Shown one piece after another: positions 1-7,633 of a stretch of DNA of 26,182 nucleotides (position 1 is the stretch's first letter; each line of letters begins with the position of its first letter). The stretch covers positions 89,100 through 115,281 of the forward strand of contig DDTJ01000051.1 of NCBI GenBank assembly GCA_002344525.1, written 5' to 3'. Origin of the DNA: Akkermansiaceae bacterium UBA2367. GTDB taxonomy: Bacteria > Verrucomicrobiota > Verrucomicrobiia > Verrucomicrobiales > DEV007. The notes under the pieces were generated by a model. It had not been told where the DNA came from. It saw nothing but the letters and a program-made list of their open reading frames with translations, and searched no databases. Both the position numbers and the translations under genes were made by a program.

Positions 1-35
1 GAGTAAGAGTAGGGAGTAAGAGGTAAGAGTAAGAG
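1..35. repeat. Three 9-bp repeats with 13-bp period
   Basis: The 9-mer GAGTAAGAG occurs at 1-9, 14-22 and 27-35, separated by four-base spacers (TAGG, GTAA). It lies just past the 3' end of pdxJ and is cut by the window edge, so the array may be longer. It does not look like a terminator because it has no inverted symmetry. Its function is unknown; it may be simple-sequence expansion. Confidence 0.7.
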
Positions 36-47
36 GCCAAGGGTCGC

Positions 48-818
48 CTACCCCAACGGATAAGACCCCATCAGCATCTTGAAATCCCGGATCGCCCGCG
101 ACAGCCCGAGAAAAACCCCTCGGGCGACGAGATGATGGCCGACGTTCAGTTCCGCGAGATGCGGCACGCGCATCAGCTTCACGAGATTGACCAGGTTGAT
201 GCCATGCCCCGCGTTCACTTGCAGCCCCTCCCCGGCGGCGAGGATCGCGGCCTCGCGCAGGAGGAGAAACTCGGCCTCCCCTCCATCGGGCGCGGCGTTG
301 GCGAAAGCCCCCGTGTGCAACTCAACCATGTCGGCCCCGATCCTGGCCGAGGCGAGGATCTGCTGCGGCTCGGGATCGACGAAGAGGCTCACGAGGATGC
401 CGCGATCTTGGAGGGCCTTCACGGTGCGCTCCAGCGAAGTGTCGGCGTTGGCCACGTTCAACCCGCCCTCGGTCGTGATCTCGCGCCGATTCTCGGGGAC
501 GAGGCAGACGAAATCGGGCCGCGCCTCCAAGGCGACGGCGAGGATCTCGGGGGTGTTGCCCATTTCGAGGTTCAGCTTCGTGTGGATGCCCCGACGCAGC
601 TCGAAGACGTCGCGGTCCTGGATATGGCGGCGGTCGAAGCGCAGGTGGATCGTGATGGAGTCGGCCCCGGCGGCCTCGGCCTCGTGCGCGGCGGCGAGCA
701 GGGAGGGCTCGGCGTTGTGGGCGTCGAGGTCGGGGGCGTAGCGAGCCTGCCGCAGGGTCGCGACATGGTCGATGTTGACGCCGAGATTGAGGGCGGAGGC
801 CGGGGGGTGGCTGCTCAT
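48..818 (-). CDS. pdxJ: Pyridoxine 5'-phosphate synthase PdxJ
   Basis: PdxJ condenses 1-deoxy-D-xylulose 5-phosphate with 3-amino-2-oxopropyl phosphate to give pyridoxine 5'-phosphate, the last ring-forming step of the DXP-dependent vitamin B6 pathway, in the cytoplasm. The 256-residue product has the family length and its hallmarks in order: GVNIDHVATLRQAR near the N-terminus, SITIHLRFDRRHIQD with the early catalytic His, LNLEMGNT with the catalytic Glu, ELHTGAFAN, VNAGHGINLVN with the late His, and NVGHHLVARGVFLGL at the phosphate-binding end. The frame is open much further upstream (to 1199), but that extension is low-complexity Arg/His sequence antisense to the next gene. The ATG at 818, shortly before the conserved motif, is therefore preferred. 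No clear Shine-Dalgarno precedes it. It lies 86 bases downstream of the L,D-transpeptidase stop and could be co-transcribed with it. Confidence 0.96.
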   Translation of the reverse strand: MSSHPPASALNLGVNIDHVATLRQARYAPDLDAHNAEPSLLAAAHEAEAAGADSITIHLRFDRRHIQDRDVFELRRGIHTKLNLEMGNTPEILAVALEARPDFVCLVPENRREITTEGGLNVANADTSLERTVKALQDRGILVSLFVDPEPQQILASARIGADMVELHTGAFANAAPDGGEAEFLLLREAAILAAGEGLQVNAGHGINLVNLVKLMRVPHLAELNVGHHLVARGVFLGLSRAIRDFKMLMGSYPLG

Positions 819-866
819 GGGGAAGGGTAGCGCCTTTTCGGAATTCGCGTCAGGGGAAAGTGAAAA

Positions 867-886
867 CGGCAGGACGCCGCTTCCAC
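867..886. repeat. Dispersed GC palindrome, degenerate copy
   Basis: This short gap between two minus-strand genes carries CGGCAGGACGCCGCTTCCAC. It is a variant of GCGGCGGGACGCCGC followed by TTCCAC, which is intact at 9716-9737 and present in reverse orientation inside the kinase gene at 3443-3466. Sharing the same flanking TTCCAC at all three sites shows one repeat family rather than chance palindromes. Confidence 0.6.
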
Positions 887-904
887 ACTTCGACAACGAC
901 CCCC

Positions 905-1813
905 TCAACGCGTGATCGTCACCGGGGTGCCGAGACCCACCTTCGAATAGATGAGCGGCTGGATGGCGGAGGGCACGCGGATGCAGCCGTGGCTGGCCGG
1001 GTAGCCAGGCACCTCGCCGATGTGCATCCCGATGCCCCCGGTGATGCGCATCCAGTAGGGCATGTCGGCCCCGACGAAATGCGAGGCCCCGGCGGGGCGG
1101 CGGGTGCTCTCCCCATGGGCGAGGAGGGTGCCGTCCGCCGCGTGCCAAGTGCCGTAGATCGTGGATTTCTTCTCCACCAGCTTCTCGCCGATGGTCCAAC
1201 TCCCGGTCGGGGTCTCGTAACCCGACTTGCCGGTGGAGATCTGCGTTTCGACCACCAGATCCTTCGCCATGCCCGACCTGAGATAGATGCGGGCGACTTG
1301 CTCGCCGAGGGAAATCTCGATCCTCGCGTTGGAAGCGTCGAGGTAGGGCAGGATCTCGTGGTTCACGTAGATGCGGTGGTCATCGCCCCGCTGGCGGTCC
1401 GACCCGAAGAAGGGGAGCCCTGAAAACCATCCCCCGCGCTTCCGACCGGGCGCGATCTCGACTTCGCCGACGACAGGGCCCTCCATTCCGGCACGGTGCC
1501 CTCCAGCGAACCTGGACAGCCATTTGCCTTCGCGCTTCCGTTCCGCCTCGGCGGGGTCCCCGGCCCAAGCGTTCCGGCGGGACATTTCCTTGGCCAGCTT
1601 CCGGGCCTCCGCCCGCCGCGCCTTTTCGGCGCTCCTGGAATACGAGAAGAATCCTCTGCGGGGGCCTTCACCGCTCCCCTCCGCCTCCGCCCGCACCGCC
1701 GCAGCGGAGTTCCCTCCACGAAACAGGGAGGCATTCTCGTCGACGGCGCACGAGACGAGCATCGAGAGGGAGGCTGCAGGAAGGAAACGGAGCAACAGGG
1801 GACGAATCGTCAT
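905..1813 (-). CDS. L,D-transpeptidase (YkuD domain) lipoprotein
   Basis: A probable periplasmic peptidoglycan-modifying enzyme of the ErfK/YbiS/YkuD type. These enzymes form 3-3 cross-links between meso-diaminopimelate residues, or attach proteins to peptidoglycan, using a catalytic Cys. The 302-residue product starts with a hydrophobic signal ending in LVSC (Cys22), a good lipobox, so it is likely anchored to a membrane. Residues 25-150 are basic and low complexity, probably a linker. The catalytic domain follows, with an IEISLGEQVARIYL strand at its start, STGKSGYETPTGSW, and the signature MHIG...SHGCIRVP, where His275, Cys277 and Arg279 are the catalytic set. The ATG at 1813 precedes the signal directly. 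A TAGAAT box lies about 19 bases upstream, without a clear -35. The substrate within the wall cannot be told from sequence. Confidence 0.93.
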   Translation of the reverse strand: MTIRPLLLRFLPAASLSMLVSCAVDENASLFRGGNSAAAVRAEAEGSGEGPRRGFFSYSRSAEKARRAEARKLAKEMSRRNAWAGDPAEAERKREGKWLSRFAGGHRAGMEGPVVGEVEIAPGRKRGGWFSGLPFFGSDRQRGDDHRIYVNHEILPYLDASNARIEISLGEQVARIYLRSGMAKDLVVETQISTGKSGYETPTGSWTIGEKLVEKKSTIYGTWHAADGTLLAHGESTRRPAGASHFVGADMPYWMRITGGIGMHIGEVPGYPASHGCIRVPSAIQPLIYSKVGLGTPVTITR

Positions 1814-2037
1814 AGATCAACATCCGGAGATATTCTAGACAGAGATGCCTTCCCCCTTCCGAATCGTCAACTTGTTTATGGGATTTCGAGTTGGTTTTAC
1901 GGGTCCGTTTGAAGGCATGGTAGAGAAGACGCGAAGCGGATCGCCGGAGGCCATTTCGTGGGAACTTCTCCCGGTCGGTGCCCCAATGGACCTTCGTCGA
2001 AGTTCCTGCGAGGCCTTCGGATTTCGGTTTTGACAAC
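1814..2037. other. Intergenic region without a recognisable gene
   Basis: This is the first part of the 362-base gap between the kinase stop and the L,D-transpeptidase start, both on the minus strand. It should hold the transpeptidase promoter. No convincing protein, RNA gene or riboswitch is visible here; short open frames have no protein-like composition. The rest of the gap (2038-2165) is repeat material listed separately. Confidence 0.5.
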
Positions 2038-2065
2038 GGTGGGGCGAGGCGTCCCTGCCGAGCCG
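2038..2065. repeat. GC-rich dispersed-repeat-like segment
   Basis: The segment contains GGGGCGAGGCGTCCCTGCCG followed by AGCCG. I recognise this kind of sequence as an intergenic repeat in Verrucomicrobiota genomes, but that is from memory and only one copy is in this window. It sits next to the larger inverted-repeat element at 2076-2165, and the two may be one composite unit. Confidence 0.4.
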
Positions 2066-2075
2066 TCTTGGGCGG

Positions 2076-2165
2076 GAAAGTAGCCCGGCTTTTGCCTCCG
2101 GCTAAGCTGAGGTTCCCAAGCCCGTTGAACCCAGGTGACGCGGAGCGAAAACCTGGACTACTTTC
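2076..2165. repeat. 90-bp inverted-repeat element behind the kinase gene
   Basis: The outer arms are GAAAGTAG at 2076-2083 and CTACTTTC at 2158-2165, exact reverse complements. Inside lies a smaller palindrome, CCAGGT (2131-2136) with ACCTGG (2151-2156). The element begins ten bases past the kinase stop codon. It could fold as a long hairpin in the 3' region of the kinase mRNA, but there is no T-run, so it is not an ordinary intrinsic terminator. A REP-like or MITE-like repeat is the simplest explanation. Confidence 0.55.
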
Positions 2166-2175
2166 TGGAAGGCGG

Positions 2176-4794
2176 TTACTGCGTTTCGAGGACGAGACGG
2201 AAGCCGGAAAGGACAGATTGAACAGTGGGAAGAGAGGCACCGCGAAACGAGGAACGCAGCCCAAAAACCGAAGCGCCAATCCAAGAGCCACCACGTAGGG
2301 CATGGCGGTCCTGCGCGGCATTGAACCAATCCTCTACCCATTCACTCACGTTGCCACCCATATCATACAGTCCGAAGGCGTTCGGAGTGAAGCTCATCAC
2401 CGGTGCGGTCGTCGGAAAACCATCGTCGTAGCCTTCGAGATATGCCCCATTGTCTTGCGGAGCCTTCTCCTTGCGGCTCTGGTCGCTGAAATTGCCCGCT
2501 CCCGGCGGCGGTGGCCATGTCGTTCCCCAAGAGTAGATTCCCTCCACTTTTTGATTCAGGCTCTCCGGCGTGTCGTTGCGCGAGCGTTTCTCCTTGCGGC
2601 CGAGACCCACGGCGGCACTCCATTCCTCGTCCGTCGGCAGACGGTAGGTGCGGCCTTCTTTCTTGCTGAGCCATTCGCAGAAGGCTTTCGCGTCCTCCCA
2701 GTTCACCTTCATCACGGGATGCTCTTCGACCTGCTCAGTGATCTTGAAGCCGTCAAAGGATTGAACCTTCCAAGCCCCATCGACGCCGGAATTCTCCGCC
2801 GCGTAGGCGGCATAGTCCTTCCTCCGCGTCTCGTGGATGCAAAACAGCACCTCCGTCCCCGGCACAGGCACGAATTTCATCCCGAGGCTGTTCTCGAAGG
2901 GCCGCTCCTTGGTCGCTCGGAGCGGGTTGTCGGTCGAGGCGACCTTCCCTCCCTCCGGCTCCCTGGCGGCAGGGGCGGGAGCCTCCTCGGCGTCTCCGGG
3001 CTGGAAGGCCTCCCGGTAGGCCAGCACCGTCTGAGCCTCCTCGAAGCGACGCTCTCGCGTCAGCTCGCCCTCCAAGGCTTGCAGGGACTGCGCCAGCTTT
3101 CCGTCGAGCTCCTCGCGGATTTTGCCACGCTCGCCCTCCCACACCTCGCGCAGCCCGGCCAACTCCTCCGGAGCGTCCTCCGACAACGCGGGCAGTCTCG
3201 GCCAGAGGAGGCGCTCCGCCCCGACCACGTCCTCCAGAGGTTTGGCCATGGCGCCACGCAAGGCCTCGACGCGGGCCTTCTCCTCGAGGAAGGCGGTGGC
3301 CAAGGGCAGGTTCCCGGCGTTGGCGGCTTGGTCGAGGCGGCCTTCGAGGCCGCGCAGATACTGTCCGGCGAGCGCGTCGAGGCGATCCCGGCGCACGGCG
3401 GCGTAGGCGGAGAGACGCTTGGCGAGGTCGGGATGGAGGGAAGGTGGAAGCGGCGTCCCGCCGCTTGGCTCCGGGGCCACGGCCTTGTCCGGCTCGGGCG
3501 CTGGCTCCGCTGGCGGGGCGGCTTCGGCCACGGCGGGTGTCGACTTCTCCTCGGGTGGCATCGGCAGCTTGCCGATGGCTTCGGCGGGGGGATCGACGGG
3601 GTTGGCGGCGACGGGCATCGGCTCTGAGTCGTCCGGTTTCTCCTCCGAAGCCACGGGCAGGATGCCCGTTCGACTTTCTTCCTTCTCCGCCGTCAGTACC
3701 GTATCCCGTTCAGGGTCAGGCTCTTGGGGGGGTGGGGGATTTTTCTCGTCTGGCACGGACACCGGGTCGGGGCGCTCCGTTGGCCCCGCCAGCACGACCC
3801 CTTCCAGCCCGGAGGGACGCGTCGCGAAATACACCACCGCCGACACCAACAAAGCCGCCGCCAACCCGATCCCGGCATACAGCGGCGCTTTCGATTTCGA
3901 CGGCTGCGGTTTCACGGGGATGGGCTGGGGCTTCGCCGCCTCCATCTCCACCCGAGACCTCGGCTGGCTCAGCACCGCGTCCAGATCCGCTCGCACCGCC
4001 GACGCGCTCGCGTAGCGGTAGTCGGGGTTCGACTCCATCGCCTTGCCCACGATGTCGTCCAAGCGAGGGTCCAGATCCGGGAACATCTCGCTCGGGAAAG
4101 CGAAATTCCCCCTCGGCAGGGTGCCCGTCAGCAACTGGTAGAGCATCACCCCCACGGCATACAGGTCGGCCCGCTGGTCCACCGTCCGACCGGAATCCAA
4201 GGCCTCGGGCGCGAGGAAGTCGGGCGTGCCCACCGCCATGTGGCTCATCGTCAACCCGAGGGCGGAATCCTCGGTGTCGAAACGCTTCGCCAGACCGAAA
4301 TCGGCGATCTTCACCCGCCCGTCGCGGTTGAGCAGGATGTTCGCGGGTTTGATGTCGCGATGGACGATCCCGTGGCTGTGGGCGTATTCCAGCGCGTCGA
4401 GGACATGCGCCACGATGGCGAGGGCGTCGCTCTGCGGGAGGCGGCCTCCTTGGAGCTTCAGGTATTCGCGGATGTCCATCCCGTCGATGAACTCCATCAC
4501 GAAATAGAGCTGCCCCTCGCTGGTCTCCCCGAAGTCATGCACGGAAATGATGGCGGGATGGTCGAGCCGGGCCATGGACCGGGCCTCCTGACGGAAGCGG
4601 GCCGCGTAGTTCATCTCGTCGCCGTCGACGATGAGGTGCCCAGGCAGCACCTTGATGGCCACGTCGCGCTCAAGGTGGGCCTGACGCCCCTTGTAGACCG
4701 CGCCCATGCCGCCGCGACCGAGGATGGCGGTGATCTCGTATTGGGGCAGCAAGGCTTGCAGCTCCTCCGGCAGGGGCGGTTCCCACGATGGCAT
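2176..4794 (-). CDS. Membrane Ser/Thr protein kinase with C-terminal FGE-sulfatase-like domain
   Basis: The 872-residue product begins with a Hanks-type kinase domain (about 19-275): GRGGMG glycine loop at 26-31, VAIK with Lys48, HRDIKPAN with catalytic Asp147, DFG at 165-167 and VGTPDFLAPE in the activation segment. A membrane helix follows at about 304-325, then a Pro/Glu-rich linker, a charged helical stretch (455-630), and a formylglycine-generating-enzyme-like domain (635-872) with NSLGMKFVPV, YRLPTDEEW, GLYDMGGNVSEWVEDWF and LRGGSW. The topology should place the kinase in the cytoplasm and the C-terminal domain outside. The active-site cysteines of true FGE are absent near the C-terminus (the run around GLRSSFRG has none), so this domain is likely a binding or structural module. 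The ATG at 4794 is chosen over a TTG at 4818 because family members start near this point. Two palindromic repeats lie in frame in the linker. Confidence 0.93.
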   Translation of the reverse strand: MPSWEPPLPEELQALLPQYEITAILGRGGMGAVYKGRQAHLERDVAIKVLPGHLIVDGDEMNYAARFRQEARSMARLDHPAIISVHDFGETSEGQLYFVMEFIDGMDIREYLKLQGGRLPQSDALAIVAHVLDALEYAHSHGIVHRDIKPANILLNRDGRVKIADFGLAKRFDTEDSALGLTMSHMAVGTPDFLAPEALDSGRTVDQRADLYAVGVMLYQLLTGTLPRGNFAFPSEMFPDLDPRLDDIVGKAMESNPDYRYASASAVRADLDAVLSQPRSRVEMEAAKPQPIPVKPQPSKSKAPLYAGIGLAAALLVSAVVYFATRPSGLEGVVLAGPTERPDPVSVPDEKNPPPPQEPDPERDTVLTAEKEESRTGILPVASEEKPDDSEPMPVAANPVDPPAEAIGKLPMPPEEKSTPAVAEAAPPAEPAPEPDKAVAPEPSGGTPLPPSLHPDLAKRLSAYAAVRRDRLDALAGQYLRGLEGRLDQAANAGNLPLATAFLEEKARVEALRGAMAKPLEDVVGAERLLWPRLPALSEDAPEELAGLREVWEGERGKIREELDGKLAQSLQALEGELTRERRFEEAQTVLAYREAFQPGDAEEAPAPAAREPEGGKVASTDNPLRATKERPFENSLGMKFVPVPGTEVLFCIHETRRKDYAAYAAENSGVDGAWKVQSFDGFKITEQVEEHPVMKVNWEDAKAFCEWLSKKEGRTYRLPTDEEWSAAVGLGRKEKRSRNDTPESLNQKVEGIYSWGTTWPPPPGAGNFSDQSRKEKAPQDNGAYLEGYDDGFPTTAPVMSFTPNAFGLYDMGGNVSEWVEDWFNAAQDRHALRGGSWIGASVFGLRSSFRGASLPTVQSVLSGFRLVLETQ
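3443..3466. repeat. Dispersed GC palindrome inside the kinase coding sequence
   Basis: This is a reverse-orientation copy of the GCGGCGGGACGCCGC + TTCCAC repeat. On the coding strand it is read in frame as SGGTPLPPS (residues 444-452 of the kinase product), in the Pro-rich linker just before the helical region. The same sequence is intergenic at 9716-9737. This supports insertion of a mobile or spreading repeat into a tolerant linker. Confidence 0.75.
3653..3669. repeat. ACGGGCA-gga-TGCCCGT palindrome inside the kinase coding sequence
   Basis: Perfect 7-bp arms (3653-3659 and 3663-3669) surround a 3-base centre. Read in frame it gives TGILPVA (residues 376-382) in the extracellular linker. 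I recall this peptide from many Verrucomicrobiota and Planctomycetota proteins as a translated repeat; that recollection is unverified here. It is a different family from the 3443-3466 repeat. Confidence 0.6.
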
Positions 4795-4872
4795 GGGGGA
4801 AGGATGTTCTGCCCGCAACCTTTAGGCAAGGGGAAAAATCCGAAACCCGAAGCTCGAAATCCGAATTGGCCG

Positions 4873-4950
4873 ACCGCTGATGGGCGCTGATCTGCGATGA
4901 TTTTTTCCAAGCCCCGGAAAGATCAGCGGGAATCAGCGAAGATCAGCGGT
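4873..4950. repeat. ATCAGCG-type nested inverted repeat
   Basis: The motif ATCAGCG/CGCTGAT recurs five times in both orientations. Two nested pairs are exact: ACCGCTGAT (4873-4881) with ATCAGCGGT (4942-4950), and CGCTGATCT (4885-4893) with AGATCAGCG (4920-4928). The 346-base gap between the kinase start and the 640-residue gene contains this, the 5020-5062 hairpin, and presumably the kinase promoter. No gene is seen. A shorter relative lies at 8427-8454. Confidence 0.65.
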
Positions 4951-5019
4951 TGCCGGAGGCCCACCGTGACTTCGCATTTTTGTGTCTTTTGTGCCTTTTT
5001 GCGGCTATTCCTCCTATTC

Positions 5020-5062
5020 GCGGTCATTCGCGTTTCCCATTTTTTGGGACGCGAATGGCCGC
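5020..5062. repeat. Long ATTCGCG hairpin
   Basis: The arms GCGGTCATTCGCGTTTCCCA (5020-5039) and TGGGACGCGAATGGCCGC (5045-5062) pair almost fully, with a T-rich loop. One mismatch and a two-base bulge are compensated by long GC stretches. Further CGCGAATGGCC and GCAAATGAGCG units follow to about 5090. It lies 3' of the 640-residue gene (stop at 5141) on its transcript, so it might act in 3'-end formation. It also looks like a dispersed repeat. Confidence 0.6.
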
Positions 5063-5140
5063 AAATGAGCGCGAATGGCCACGAATCCGGTCTGATGGAG
5101 GGGTTGCCCACACCTCAAACCCTGATCCCTTCGCACCGCC

Positions 5141-7063
5141 TCAAAGCGTCCCGCCGCCATCGTTGGCCACGGCGGTGCCCTCCTCGGGCAGGATGTGGTC
5201 GACGAGGCGTTTGATCCCCTCGTCGGCGAACTCGCTCTGCGGATAGATGCGACGGGCGGCGAGGAACCACGCGAGGCTGGAGCCGTATTGCTTCCGCTGC
5301 TCGAGGTTCCCCGCGCTGGTGAGCGCCTTCGCGAAGGGCGCCACCTCCGTGGCGAGGTCGGAGCGCTTCGCGCTGAGGGCGACGTCGTCGGGGAATCGCT
5401 GGAAGGTCTTCTCCACGATCTCCCAGGCGGCGTGGCTGTTGCCCGCCTTGGCGAGGGTGTCGGCCTGCTTCATCACCGTCTCGATCTCCTGGATGTTGCC
5501 GACGATCTGCTCCAGGGACTTCTGCCGCTCGGGATCGTCCACCGTCGCGGCGATGAAGCGGGCGCGGTTGGTGAAAATCTGCCGGTAGCTCTGCGTGCCG
5601 AGGAGCCGGTCGAACTCCAGCTTCGCCTGCTGCTGCACGTCGGCGGAGTCGGCGATGAGGTCGAACTGCTCCTTCAGCATCGGGTTCTGCGGCCAGATCT
5701 CGGCGGCGGCCTTGATGTTCTCCTCGTAGGCTTGGTTGTCGCCTTGGAGGGCGGCGTTCTTCGCCGTACGAATGCGCATGTTGCTGCTCAGCCTCGCCGC
5801 CTCGATCGCCGCAGTCGGCTTGGAGTGGTCGAAGTCGCCGGCCTGGGCCTTCATCTTGTTCACGAGATCCTCGGCGAGGGTGTAGTCCTTCACCTCGATG
5901 GCGTTGACGAGCTGGAAGGAGTTCTGCGCGTATTCGAGGATGGCGGTCTTGCGCGCGCGCGGCACGCTCTGCACCGGGGGGAGGTGCTCGCCCGTGACGA
6001 AGGCCTGCTGGAGCTGCCGCAGCGCCCCGTCGGTCTTGCCCGAGTCCATGAGGAAGCCGAAGGACTCGACCGACTGCCCGACATCGCGGATCGCCTCGTT
6101 GGCGAAGGTGTCGAGGGTCGTGATCGTCGGGTTGAAGCCGATCGACTTGGCGAAGGACTGCTCCACCTCGGACCCCTCCTTGAACTGCAGCTTGCCGTCG
6201 CCGTCCTTGAAGAACTCGGTGTAGAAGCGTGTCGCCATGACGACGTGCTCGAAGCGCCGCTGCAGGAAGAGCTGCACGACGAGGGCCTGGAACTCGATTT
6301 TCGCCTGCACGTCGGTCAGCTCGCCTTTGGCCTTGTTCGCGACACGCTCCGCCTCGACCTCGGCGATGCGCTGGATGTATCGCTGGATGTGACCGGCATT
6401 GGCCGGATCGGTCGCGGGCTGCTCAGCCGGCTGGGGATCCTCGGAGAGCTTCCTCTCCTTTCTCACGCTTGAGGACTTGGTCCAGGAGTCGTAACGCCAG
6501 TCGAGCTGGCGGCGCTGCTTGTCGAGCTCCTCGTTCAAGCTCATCAACTGCTCCTTGGTGCGCTGCGCGAGATAGACGCGGTAGACCGCGTTGGCGAGGG
6601 ATTCGCAGAGGCGGGCGTCCTGCGGGAACTGGGCGGTGTGCTGGAGTTGGGCGACCGCCTTCGGGAACTTGCCCCGGTCGCGGTTGTGGGGCGAGAGGGT
6701 GTCGAGGATGCCCCGGATCGCCTCGCGGTAGGCGAGATCCTGCTCGGAGGTCGAGGGTTCGGCATTGAGGTATTTTTCGAAGCGCGCCCGGAAGACGCGG
6801 TTGTCGTTCACGTTGAAGCTCTTCCCGTCGAAGGTGAAAACGTCCGTGGTCGGGTCGAAGTAGGGCGCGTCGTTGCCCAAGACCCGCTGCCCGCCCTGCT
6901 GCTGCCCGCCTTGGTTCACGATGGTGGTCTGGCTCGACGGGGGGGTGCCTCCTCCTCCACCGCCTCCACCACTGCCGCCGCCGGATGCCGGCGGGGTGTA
7001 GACCTGGGCCATGCCGCCCGCCGCGAGGAGGGAGAGGGAAATGAGGATCGTCGGGATTTTCAT
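5141..7063 (-). CDS. Secreted helical-repeat protein of unknown function
   Basis: I do not recognise the family. The 640-residue product has a clear signal peptide (residues 1-19, cleavage near GGMA/Q), then a Gly-rich stretch at about 27-39 and a Gln/Gly-rich piece. From about 65 it is almost wholly helical and charged, with repeats resembling degenerate TPRs, for example ALQGDNQAYEENIKAAAEIWPQNP and LAKAGNSHAAWEIVEKTFQRFP. It should be periplasmic or outer-membrane associated and may be a protein-interaction scaffold. The ATG at 7063 is 34 bases downstream of the stop of the small membrane-protein gene, so the two are probably co-transcribed. The C-terminus ends in a small Gly-rich tail (DGGGTL). 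Confidence 0.85.
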   Translation of the reverse strand: MKIPTILISLSLLAAGGMAQVYTPPASGGGSGGGGGGGGTPPSSQTTIVNQGGQQQGGQRVLGNDAPYFDPTTDVFTFDGKSFNVNDNRVFRARFEKYLNAEPSTSEQDLAYREAIRGILDTLSPHNRDRGKFPKAVAQLQHTAQFPQDARLCESLANAVYRVYLAQRTKEQLMSLNEELDKQRRQLDWRYDSWTKSSSVRKERKLSEDPQPAEQPATDPANAGHIQRYIQRIAEVEAERVANKAKGELTDVQAKIEFQALVVQLFLQRRFEHVVMATRFYTEFFKDGDGKLQFKEGSEVEQSFAKSIGFNPTITTLDTFANEAIRDVGQSVESFGFLMDSGKTDGALRQLQQAFVTGEHLPPVQSVPRARKTAILEYAQNSFQLVNAIEVKDYTLAEDLVNKMKAQAGDFDHSKPTAAIEAARLSSNMRIRTAKNAALQGDNQAYEENIKAAAEIWPQNPMLKEQFDLIADSADVQQQAKLEFDRLLGTQSYRQIFTNRARFIAATVDDPERQKSLEQIVGNIQEIETVMKQADTLAKAGNSHAAWEIVEKTFQRFPDDVALSAKRSDLATEVAPFAKALTSAGNLEQRKQYGSSLAWFLAARRIYPQSEFADEGIKRLVDHILPEEGTAVANDGGGTL

Positions 7064-7097
7064 CGGATCTGGATTGGGAAAGGGGGCGGGGTGGCTC

Positions 7098-7544
7098 TCA
7101 CTCCTCGATGGACTCGGCCACGAGGGTGCCGTCGCGATCCACCCGGACGACGATGTCCAACTCGGTGCCGCGCTCGATGTTGATGTTGCCGAAATCCTCG
7201 GGCACGAGCACCGGCACCGGCATCGACCCGTCCGAGCCGATCGCTTCGAAGCTGATAAGCCGGCCGCGGTCGGAGGTCCAGCGCAGGGTCTCCTCGACCT
7301 TGCCTTCGACCCGGTAGACGTTGCCGCGCAGGCTGTTCGCGTTGTCGCGATAGGTCGCGAGGCTGAGGGGCGAGGCGTTCCCCGCAGCGCGTTTCGCGGA
7401 CGGCTTCGCCCCCCCTCCCCCGCCGAAGAGGCCGCCGGCGATCAATTTGAATAGCAGGACGGCGATGACGACGAAACCGAGGAGGGCGGCGGCGATCCCG
7501 GCGATCTGCCCGACATTGATTCCAGAACTGGCTCTTCTCGCCAT
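7098..7544 (-). CDS. Small single-pass membrane protein, unknown function
   Basis: The 148-residue product has a basic N-terminus, one membrane helix at about 11-38 (IAGIAAALLGFVVIAVLLFKLI), a Gly-rich hinge, and a soluble C-terminal domain of about 85 residues. That domain is rich in beta-type alternation (NVYRVEGKVEETLRW, GTELDIVVRVDRDGTLVAESIEE) and could be a small OB-like barrel, though no signature proves it. The N-in, C-out topology is inferred from charge. It sits between the AIM24-family gene (89-base gap upstream) and the 640-residue secreted protein (34-base gap downstream), suggesting a shared envelope role. Confidence 0.8.
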   Translation of the reverse strand: MARRASSGINVGQIAGIAAALLGFVVIAVLLFKLIAGGLFGGGGGAKPSAKRAAGNASPLSLATYRDNANSLRGNVYRVEGKVEETLRWTSDRGRLISFEAIGSDGSMPVPVLVPEDFGNINIERGTELDIVVRVDRDGTLVAESIEE

Positions 7545-7633
7545 AGCGCGTTTTTCAGAATTCTATCACGACAAGCGCCAGCCTACCACAGTCCGGGCGG
7601 GGCGGGGAAGGGAAAATCAAGCCCTTCTCCTCC

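Noticed and set aside
819..1199. N-terminal extension of the pdxJ frame
   Set aside because: The frame stays open, but the peptide is low-complexity Arg/His/Pro antisense to the L,D-transpeptidase gene, and PdxJ proteins begin just before the GVNIDHVATLRQ motif.
2302..3627. Long plus-strand open frame opposite the kinase gene
   Set aside because: High GC keeps the antisense frame open. Its peptide has no domain, and the minus-strand product has clear kinase motifs.
5195..6472. Plus-strand 425-codon frame opposite the secreted helical protein
   Set aside because: The peptide is a Leu/Gly/Arg-rich mirror of the real gene, which has a signal peptide and coherent helices.
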